Positions 1 to 5,105 of a DNA stretch of 5,105 nucleotides are shown here, one piece after another. The notes beneath the pieces were generated by a model, which saw only the letters and a list, made by a program, of their open reading frames with translations, was not told where the DNA came from and did no database searches. Source of the stretch: Anaeroplasmataceae bacterium (GTDB taxonomy: Bacteria; Bacillota_I; Bacilli_A; Acholeplasmatales; Anaeroplasmataceae); contig JAIDMV010000116.1 in the NCBI GenBank assembly GCA_029050385.1, forward strand, positions 1-5,105. The letters are read 5' to 3'. Position numbers and translations under genes: made by a program. The stretch's first letter is position 1, and each line of letters opens with the position of its first letter.

Positions 1-5
1 TATCT

Positions 6-36
6 AGCTTAAGCGTTTGCTTAGGCTTTTTCTTTT
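6..36 (+). terminator. Rho-independent terminator of an upstream gene outside the window
   Basis: Bases 6-14 (AGCTTAAGC) pair with 19-27 (GCTTAGGCT) to give a 9-bp stem that includes one G-U wobble (9 with 24). The loop is the 4-nt GTTT at 15-18. A T-rich run (TTTTTCTTTT, 27-36) follows at once. Stem, short loop and U-tract in this order are the classic intrinsic terminator shape for + strand transcription. No gene in the window ends here, so it should end a gene just left of base 1. In related genomes that gene is often uppS or frr, but this cannot be seen. Reading in the minus direction is not supported, because the required A-tract side is cut by the window edge. Confidence 0.8.
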
Positions 37-45
37 AGTTTTTGC

Positions 46-74
46 TTTCTTTTTTTCCTCTGAAGTGATATAAT
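46..74 (+). promoter_or_regulatory. Extended -10 promoter of the cdsA-dxr-rseP unit
   Basis: A perfect -10 box TATAAT lies at 69-74 and is preceded by TGA at 66-68, giving an extended -10 element (TGnTATAAT). The -35 position with a 17-nt spacer holds TTTCTT (46-51), a poor match to TTGACA; extended -10 promoters tolerate a weak -35. The predicted start is around 81-83, giving a leader of about 25 nt before the cdsA start at 107. That is too short for a riboswitch or attenuator. Placement directly after a terminator and directly before a gene supports a real sigma-A type promoter. Confidence 0.75.
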
Positions 75-106
75 GTATATATATTTTAGACTAAGGAAAG
101 TGAGGA

Positions 107-1072
107 ATGGATATGAAGAAAAGAATCATAACAGGAATACTTTTAGGTATTATCCTAGTTCCTTTATTAATTGTACGTTCTTTGTTCCCACTCTTACAGT
201 GTGTAATCACCCTATTTTGTGTAGTTGCTACAGTGGAAATGATTCATATGGTTGAAAAAACAAAGCCTATGAAAATGGGAGTAAAAATCATTGTCATTAT
301 TTCAACACTGCTAATTTATTTTGGTATAGTCAATGAAGATCCAGCTTGTAAAAATTCCTTGATTTATCAATTTATGGCAAAGTTTGATTTTAAATTAAGT
401 ATTTTGACAACATTAACTTTAGTTTGTGCATTGGTTTTTGCGTGTCAAATATTTGTACATGATTTTGATGCGGCAGATGTCGGACGCTGCTTTATGATTA
501 TTTTATATATTTCCTTAGGATTTTCATCCATTACGATACTATTATTTAATGGATTACGCTTTATCATTTTTATGATTTTAATTTCTATATGCACAGATAT
601 CTTTGCATTGGTATTTGGTATGAATTTTGGAAAGCATAAGATGTGTCCTACAATATCTCCAAAGAAAACTTGGGAGGGAGCAATTGGTGGTACAGTTGTT
701 GCTGTAATAGTTGGCAGCTTGTTTGCAATTTTCTATCATCATTTTGGTCATTTCTTTGTTATTGGTGCAGAGGTTAAGCCAATCCGTTTCTTTGAGGGTG
801 TATTTGATGTAAATAAAATGCCTACTGTTGCATTAGTATTCTTTATTATATTTTTAAGTATTATGATATCCATAGCTTCTCAGATTGGTGATTTAATATG
901 TTCTAAATTTAAAAGAACTTATGGAATTAAGGACTTTTCCCAGGTTTTTCCAGGACATGGTGGTATATTAGATAGATTTGATTCTGCCCTTTTCGCAAGC
1001 ATCGTATTCCTATGCTTCCTAACTATCGTAAGAATCGCATTTGATTTACCTGAATTTATGTTCTTAGGATAA
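107..1072 (+). CDS. cdsA: Phosphatidate cytidylyltransferase (CDP-diacylglycerol synthase)
   Basis: CdsA joins phosphatidic acid and CTP to give CDP-diacylglycerol and pyrophosphate, the branch point for membrane phospholipids; it is a multi-pass membrane enzyme. The C-terminal family signature is complete at residues 266-292: SKFKR, four residues, KD, then FPGHGGILDRFD. Upstream, residues 172-191 carry the conserved FGKHK and SPKKTWEG blocks, and SQIGDL is at 258-263. I see about eight or nine hydrophobic segments, roughly at 7-24, 26-48, 58-75, 97-116, 128-147, 150-172, 192-211, 239-261 and 295-312. At 321 residues it is longer than the usual 260-290; the extra length appears to lie in the loops around 76-96 and 212-238. 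ATG at 107 is favoured by TAAGGA (92-97). ATG at 113 (MKKRIITG) is a real alternative, with GAGG at 102-105 and a start more typical of the family. Confidence 0.96.
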   Translation: MDMKKRIITGILLGIILVPLLIVRSLFPLLQCVITLFCVVATVEMIHMVEKTKPMKMGVKIIVIISTLLIYFGIVNEDPACKNSLIYQFMAKFDFKLSILTTLTLVCALVFACQIFVHDFDAADVGRCFMIILYISLGFSSITILLFNGLRFIIFMILISICTDIFALVFGMNFGKHKMCPTISPKKTWEGAIGGTVVAVIVGSLFAIFYHHFGHFFVIGAEVKPIRFFEGVFDVNKMPTVALVFFIIFLSIMISIASQIGDLICSKFKRTYGIKDFSQVFPGHGGILDRFDSALFASIVFLCFLTIVRIAFDLPEFMFLG

Positions 1073-1075
1073 TTT

Positions 1076-2227
1076 ATGAAATACTTATATATATTAGGAG
1101 CTTGTGGCTCAATTGGAACCCAAACCTTAGATGTTGTTAGACAACATAAAGAGGAATACAAGGTTGTGGGGATGAGCGTAGGATCTAATCTAGAGCTTGC
1201 AAAAAAATTAATTGAAGAGTTTAAACCAGAGATAGTATGCTTCCGTAAACAGGAGCATATCTTTTCTATTTCCTATAAACCAATTGTCGTTTACGGGGAT
1301 GAAGGCTTACTTGCTATCTCAAGATATCGTGGGTATAGACACGAATGGCTAGTGAATGCGCTAGTTGGGGTTGCAGGCCTACTGCCTACAGTGACTGCGA
1401 TAAAAGCACGAAAGTCTATTGCTCTTGCAAACAAGGAAACTTTAGTTGTTGCAGGGGATATTATCAATGAACTTTTAAAGAAATATAAGGTAGAGCTTGT
1501 TCCAATTGATTCAGAGCATTCTGCAATATTACAGTGCCTAAGAGGAGAAGAACATCAGGATATTGATAAACTTCTTATTACTGCCAGTGGTGGTTCGTTT
1601 AGAAATAAGACAAGAGAAGAATTAGAAAGTGTTACAGTTGAGGATGCGTTAAGACATCCAAATTGGAGTATGGGTCCAAAGATAACCATTGATTCAGCAA
1701 CGATGATGAATAAGGGATTTGAAGTCATTGAGGCACATTATTTATTTGATATCGATTTTGACCACATAGAAGCAGTATATCATCCAGAAAGTATTGTGCA
1801 TTCTTTAGTACAATTTAAAGACGGTTCTATCAAAGCCCAACTAGGTGTTTCAGATATGCGAATTCCGATTGCGTATGCCTTAGCTTATCCAACACATCTA
1901 AAGGGTGAGGTTGAGAAATTAGATTTAAAAGGATGTTCTCTACATTTTGGTGAATTATCCAAAGACAGATATCCTTGTCTAGGCTATGCCTATGAGGCAG
2001 CAAAAAAAGGTGGACTTTATTTAGCTGTCTTAAACGCAAGTAATGAGGCTGCAGTTTATTTATTTTTAAATAAGAAAATATCTTTTTTAGAGATTGAGCA
2101 TATTATTGAAAAAGAGATATATAATTCGGTTTATGAAAGAAGCTATACCCCTTCTTTAGAAGAGCGTATTACAGTAGGGAAAGAAGTATATTTAAAAATA
2201 TTAAAAGAATATGGAGAGATAATATGA
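1076..2227 (+). CDS. dxr: 1-deoxy-D-xylulose 5-phosphate reductoisomerase
   Basis: Dxr converts DXP to 2-C-methyl-D-erythritol 4-phosphate using NADPH and a divalent metal, the committed step of the MEP isoprenoid pathway in the cytoplasm. It is the target of fosmidomycin. The 383-residue length is normal. Visible blocks in order: NADPH loop GACGSIG at 8-14; ALANKETLVVAG at 116-127; metal ligands D145 and E147 in PIDSEHSA; substrate-binding ASGGSF at 170-175; flexible-loop HPNWSMG at 194-200; DSATMMNKG at 206-214 followed by the third metal ligand E216; HPESIVHS at 236-243; and AQLGVSDMRIPIAYAL at 254-269. ATG at 1076 has AGGA at 1066-1069, inside the end of cdsA, and lies 3 nt after the cdsA stop, so the two are co-transcribed. 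One oddity is Cys10, where most family members have Thr in G-S-T-G-S-I-G. All catalytic residues are present. Confidence 0.97.
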   Translation: MKYLYILGACGSIGTQTLDVVRQHKEEYKVVGMSVGSNLELAKKLIEEFKPEIVCFRKQEHIFSISYKPIVVYGDEGLLAISRYRGYRHEWLVNALVGVAGLLPTVTAIKARKSIALANKETLVVAGDIINELLKKYKVELVPIDSEHSAILQCLRGEEHQDIDKLLITASGGSFRNKTREELESVTVEDALRHPNWSMGPKITIDSATMMNKGFEVIEAHYLFDIDFDHIEAVYHPESIVHSLVQFKDGSIKAQLGVSDMRIPIAYALAYPTHLKGEVEKLDLKGCSLHFGELSKDRYPCLGYAYEAAKKGGLYLAVLNASNEAAVYLFLNKKISFLEIEHIIEKEIYNSVYERSYTPSLEERITVGKEVYLKILKEYGEII

Positions 2228-3930
2228 TTTTAGCACTTACAGGAGTACCTTTGGTAATCGTTAGTATTATAGCCTTTATTTTGATTTTAGGTATTATCAT
2301 CATTATTCATGAAGGAGGCCATTTCTTTTTTGCTAGAAGAGCAGGGATTCTTTGTCATGAATTTTCTATAGGTATGGGACCTGCAATTTATAAAAAGAAG
2401 TTTGGTGAAACGACCTTCTGTATCAGAGCCATTCCTATTGGTGGATATGTTTCCATGGCTGGAGAAGAGGTTACAAGTGAGTTGGTTAAGGGTGGCCAGC
2501 AAATCGGTCTAAATATCATCGATGGTAAGGTTAGCGAAATTGTAACGATTGAAGATGCTGAAGCTCAGGTTCGTGGTGAGGTAGTGGATTTAGATTTATA
2601 TGGAAAAGATGGAAATCCTTTATTTATTACAATCAATGATGGCTTTCAAAATCAATACTATGAGGTTTTAAATGATGCCTTTTATGTTTTGAAAAAGGAT
2701 TCTAAGCTACAGATAACACCATATGATAGAAGCTTTGAATCTAAAACTTTACTTCAAAGATTTTTAACTTTGTTTGCTGGACCTTTGATGAACTTTATTT
2801 TAGCAATTATTATCTACCTAATTGTCAGCTTTGCAACAGGAGTTCCAAACTACAATTCGAATGTGGTTGGTTCTGTATCTACAGTGAATTCAAGTATGCT
2901 TGTTGAAGAGGATGGAAAGACTACAACACTATTGAAAAAGGGAGATAAAATCCTAGAGGTCAATGGAAAAGCAGTTGCTACTTGGACAGAGATGAGCAAG
3001 GAGTTAGATAAGCTATTAGAGAGTGCGACTACAAAAGTTGAATTAAAGGTTGAAAGAAAAAATGAATCAGAGCCTATTACATTAAATCTTGAATGTTATA
3101 CCTACATTGTATCCTTAGGTATTTCAAATATGCAGGTGAGTTCAGAAGAATTTCCTAGTGGTGTTACAAATGGTGTTCGTTTAGGCGCTATTGGTATCCG
3201 TTATTTAGATGATGGTAAAAAGGGAGATTATCCTATTCAATCTGGAGATATCTTAACTAAGATCCGTATGCAGAAGGTTAATTCTACTGAGACCATTGAA
3301 GAAGATATTATATCTTGGGATCAGCTGATTGGATTATTTAAAGATGCAGATATTGTGAATGTCCAGTTTGAATATTATTCTTATAAAAAGGGAGGCATTG
3401 TTTCTTTAGAGGATTGTGCAATGCTTCAGACCTATGGAAATGATGTTTTAAATAATCAAAGAATTGAAAAGATTGAAGTAAAAGTTGGTTTTTCTCCAAT
3501 AATGAAATTTGATTTCTTTAGATGTATTGGAAATGCCTTTGTTGATTTTTGGGATGATTTTACTTTAATTTTTAGAACGATAGGCTTACTTATTTTCCCT
3601 GGCAGCAGTGGTATTCGTCAGGTTGGTGTAAATGATTTATCCAGCTTTGTTGGTATATTTGATTTAGTGAAAACTTTTGTAGGTTCTGGCTTCTTAACTT
3701 TACTTGCATTTATGGCAATGCTATCTGTAAATATCGGAGTGATGAACCTACTTCCAATTCCAGCACTTGATGGTGGAAGAATTGTATTCTTAGGCTATGA
3801 GCTAGTTACTCGTAAGAAGCCTAGTAAAAAGGTTGAAAATATTATCAATAATGTTTTCTTTATCCTGCTCATTATTTTGTTTATTTATGTCACCTATAAT
3901 GATATAGTAAGATTGATACGAAAGGGGTAA
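2224..3930 (+). CDS. rseP: RseP/RasP-type intramembrane zinc metalloprotease (site-2 protease, M50)
   Basis: Site-2 proteases cut substrates within the membrane; in Bacillota the homologue RasP handles anti-sigma factors, FtsL and remnant signal peptides. The active site HEGGH is at 29-33, at the end of the first membrane segment (about 9-28), followed by EFSIGMGP at 46-53 and IPIGGYVSMAG at 70-80. FAGPLMNFILA at 184-194 opens the second segment (to about 205). The third zinc ligand is D516 in NLLPIPALDGGR (508-519), within a segment at about 489-513; a last segment lies at 543-558. A PDZ-like domain spans about 213-290 (KKGDKILEVNGK at 238-249). A second PDZ-like stretch spans about 318-385 (IQSGDILTKI at 338-347). 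At 568 residues it is well above the usual 350-450. Extra length includes a beta-rich stretch at about 86-175. ATG overlaps the dxr stop as ATGA, with GGAG at 2213-2216, suggesting translational coupling. Confidence 0.93.
   Translation: MILALTGVPLVIVSIIAFILILGIIIIIHEGGHFFFARRAGILCHEFSIGMGPAIYKKKFGETTFCIRAIPIGGYVSMAGEEVTSELVKGGQQIGLNIIDGKVSEIVTIEDAEAQVRGEVVDLDLYGKDGNPLFITINDGFQNQYYEVLNDAFYVLKKDSKLQITPYDRSFESKTLLQRFLTLFAGPLMNFILAIIIYLIVSFATGVPNYNSNVVGSVSTVNSSMLVEEDGKTTTLLKKGDKILEVNGKAVATWTEMSKELDKLLESATTKVELKVERKNESEPITLNLECYTYIVSLGISNMQVSSEEFPSGVTNGVRLGAIGIRYLDDGKKGDYPIQSGDILTKIRMQKVNSTETIEEDIISWDQLIGLFKDADIVNVQFEYYSYKKGGIVSLEDCAMLQTYGNDVLNNQRIEKIEVKVGFSPIMKFDFFRCIGNAFVDFWDDFTLIFRTIGLLIFPGSSGIRQVGVNDLSSFVGIFDLVKTFVGSGFLTLLAFMAMLSVNIGVMNLLPIPALDGGRIVFLGYELVTRKKPSKKVENIINNVFFILLIILFIYVTYNDIVRLIRKG
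3895..3908 (+). promoter_or_regulatory. Possible internal promoter for the downstream glycoside hydrolase
   Basis: A perfect TATAAT lies at 3895-3900 and a TATAGT at 3903-3908, both inside the last codons of rseP. Transcription from the first box would begin near 3907, giving a leader of about 30 nt to the ATG at 3937. No convincing -35 is present: TTATTT is at the 17-nt spacing (3872-3877). There is no TGn extension, and the region is AT-rich and codes for a membrane segment, so chance is a serious alternative. Read-through from the cdsA promoter is equally possible. Confidence 0.25.
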
Positions 3931-3936
3931 TCTTTT

Positions 3937-5105
3937 ATGGACTATACAAATCCTATATTGTTTCAGGATTTTTCTGATCCGGATGTTATCCGTAAAGGGG
4001 ATAATTTTTATATGATTGCATCTAGCTTCAATCATACCCCTGGAGTACCTGTATTGAAGAGTAAAAACTTAGTGAATTGGAAAATGATTGGTTATGTTTT
4101 TGATACACTTCCAATGGAACGCTTTAAGGATGTATATCACGGAGAGGGTGCATGGGCACCATCTCTTCGTTTTTATAAGGGAAACTATTATGCTTGTATT
4201 CCTTTTCCAGATGAAGGAATTTATGTAAGTACTTGTACAGATATTGAAAAAGGAAACTGGACAAAGCCTTGGTGTCTTATTGAAGGTAAAGGGTTTGAAG
4301 ATCCATGCCCTATATGGTTAGATGGAAAATGCTATATGGTTTTAGCCTTTGCCAAGAGTCGTGCAGGATTTAACTCTTGTCTAGGATTATATGAGGTTAC
4401 TCCTGATTTAAAAAAGAAGATATCAGAAACCTATACCATTATTTATGATGGGCATCATATGAATCCTACAATAGAAGGACCAAAGTTCAACACAAGAAAT
4501 GGTTGGATTTATATAATGGCTCCTGCAGGAAGTGTAAAAACAGGCTGGCAAGTATGCTTAAGAAGTAAAAATATCTATGGACCATATGAACCAAAAGTAG
4601 TCTTAATGCAAGGAGACTCTAATGTGAATGGTCCACATCAAGGAGCTCTTATTGAACTAAAAAATGATGAATGGGCGTTTATTCATTTCCAAGATATGAA
4701 GTGCTATGGAAGAATTACACATCTAGAGCCTGTCACATGGATTAATGATTGGCCAATCTGTGGAAGAGTTGGAGATGAGCTTTTAGCTGGAACTCCAGTT
4801 TCTAAGTATGAATTTCTTGTGGATAAAAAGTCTAGTTTTAAACTGGAGACAAGTGATTTATTCCATAAGGACAAGCTAAACCTTATGTGGCAAACTCCTG
4901 CTAATAAGCAATCAGGCTGGTATAAATTAGATAATGGTTTAGTTTTATCCTGTTATCATCATTCTAAAAAAGCAGATTTAGCTTTGAATCAAACCCCGAA
5001 TTTATTTTTAACAAAGCTTGCCTATCCGTCCTTTAAAACAACTGCCTTCTGTGCTTTAAGATTGGTTGAGGATGGAGATGAGGTTGGACTATGCTATATG
5101 GGTAG
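3937..5105 (+). CDS. Family 43 glycoside hydrolase (beta-xylosidase/arabinofuranosidase type), 3' end cut off
   Basis: The frame is open from ATG 3937 to the window edge (389 codons, no stop). GH43 enzymes are five-bladed beta-propellers that remove xylose or arabinose from plant polysaccharide fragments by inversion. Catalytic triad candidates are the base D14 (FSDPDVIRKG, 12-21), the pKa-tuning D122 (GFEDPCPIW, 119-127) and the acid E180 (TIEGPKF, 178-184). Further family blocks are APAG at 195-198 with TGWQ at 202-205, NIYGPYE at 212-218, NGPHQGALIEL at 231-241, FIHFQDM at 248-254, and YGRITHLEPVTW at 257-268 followed by DWP. From about residue 310 (LNLMWQTP) a second domain resembles the GH43 C-terminal beta-sandwich; it is incomplete. 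No signal peptide or membrane segment is seen, and 12 cysteines fit a reducing cytoplasm, so the substrate is probably an imported oligosaccharide. AAAGGGG (3921-3927) is the ribosome site, 9 nt before the ATG. The exact sugar specificity cannot be told. Confidence 0.92.
   Translation, partial: MDYTNPILFQDFSDPDVIRKGDNFYMIASSFNHTPGVPVLKSKNLVNWKMIGYVFDTLPMERFKDVYHGEGAWAPSLRFYKGNYYACIPFPDEGIYVSTCTDIEKGNWTKPWCLIEGKGFEDPCPIWLDGKCYMVLAFAKSRAGFNSCLGLYEVTPDLKKKISETYTIIYDGHHMNPTIEGPKFNTRNGWIYIMAPAGSVKTGWQVCLRSKNIYGPYEPKVVLMQGDSNVNGPHQGALIELKNDEWAFIHFQDMKCYGRITHLEPVTWINDWPICGRVGDELLAGTPVSKYEFLVDKKSSFKLETSDLFHKDKLNLMWQTPANKQSGWYKLDNGLVLSCYHHSKKADLALNQTPNLFLTKLAYPSFKTTAFCALRLVEDGDEVGLCYMG

Noticed and set aside
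73..255. Small + strand ORF of 60 codons overlapping the promoter and the start of cdsA
   Set aside because: Its start lies inside the -10 box, it has no ribosome site, and it runs in a different frame through the strongly supported cdsA.
321..330. TTGGTATAGT resembling an extended -10 inside cdsA
   Set aside because: It lies deep in coding sequence with no -35 and no gene start downstream that would use it.
404..431. Consensus TTGACA inside cdsA as a possible internal promoter
   Set aside because: No acceptable -10 is found 16-18 nt downstream; a chance match in AT-rich coding sequence.
919..1161. Minus-strand ORF across the cdsA-dxr junction
   Set aside because: It is antisense to the CdsA signature and the Dxr NADPH loop; the translation shows no recognisable motif.
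1830..2039. Minus-strand ORF inside dxr
   Set aside because: It is fully contained in conserved dxr coding sequence, with no motif or independent signals.
2287..2502. Minus-strand ORF inside rseP
   Set aside because: It is antisense to the HEGGH active-site region of rseP; a shadow frame.
3931..3936. Possible terminator between rseP and the hydrolase
   Set aside because: The gap is only 6 nt and no stem can form near it; the short TCTTTT run alone does not make a terminator.
3802..4035. Minus-strand ORF across the rseP-hydrolase junction
   Set aside because: It is antisense to two supported genes, and its low-complexity composition comes from the AT-rich membrane-segment codons.

Overview
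The window is an AT-rich stretch of housekeeping DNA, most likely from a low-GC Gram-positive bacterium (Bacillota). The main clues are the gene order cdsA-dxr-rseP, purine-rich Shine-Dalgarno sites before every gene, and an intramembrane protease whose N-terminus reads CHEFSIGMGP...IRAIPIGGYVSMAGE. That wording reminds me of Erysipelotrichia-type proteins, but I could not search a database, so the class-level placement is only a guess. All genes lie on the + strand.

Layout. Bases 6-36 form a well-shaped intrinsic terminator for a gene upstream of the window. Next come a pyrimidine-rich tract and an extended -10 promoter (TGATATAAT), which starts a new transcription unit. That unit carries cdsA (107-1072, CDP-diacylglycerol synthase), dxr (1076-2227, DXP reductoisomerase) and rseP (2224-3930, site-2 zinc protease). 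Spacing is very tight: a 3-nt gap between cdsA and dxr, and a 4-nt ATGA overlap between dxr and rseP. Six nucleotides after rseP, a fourth gene starts at 3937 and stays open to the window edge. I translated it by hand as an intracellular family 43 glycoside hydrolase with the start of its C-terminal beta-sandwich domain. No stretch of 300 bases lacks a gene.

How the genes fit together. CdsA makes CDP-diacylglycerol for phospholipids. Dxr commits carbon to the MEP isoprenoid pathway, which supplies the undecaprenyl carrier for the cell wall. RseP cuts membrane-embedded substrates such as anti-sigma factors or remnant signal peptides. Together they form the usual membrane/envelope cluster of Bacillota, normally near frr and uppS. 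The glycoside hydrolase has no obvious link to that function. It replaces the proS or polC type neighbour often found after rseP and is the most context-discordant item here.

I found no evidence of a new multi-gene system, mobile element, CRISPR array or RNA gene. The points worth a second look are the enlarged RseP, the hydrolase attached to this operon (with a possible promoter inside the end of rseP), and a Cys in the NADPH-binding loop of Dxr.
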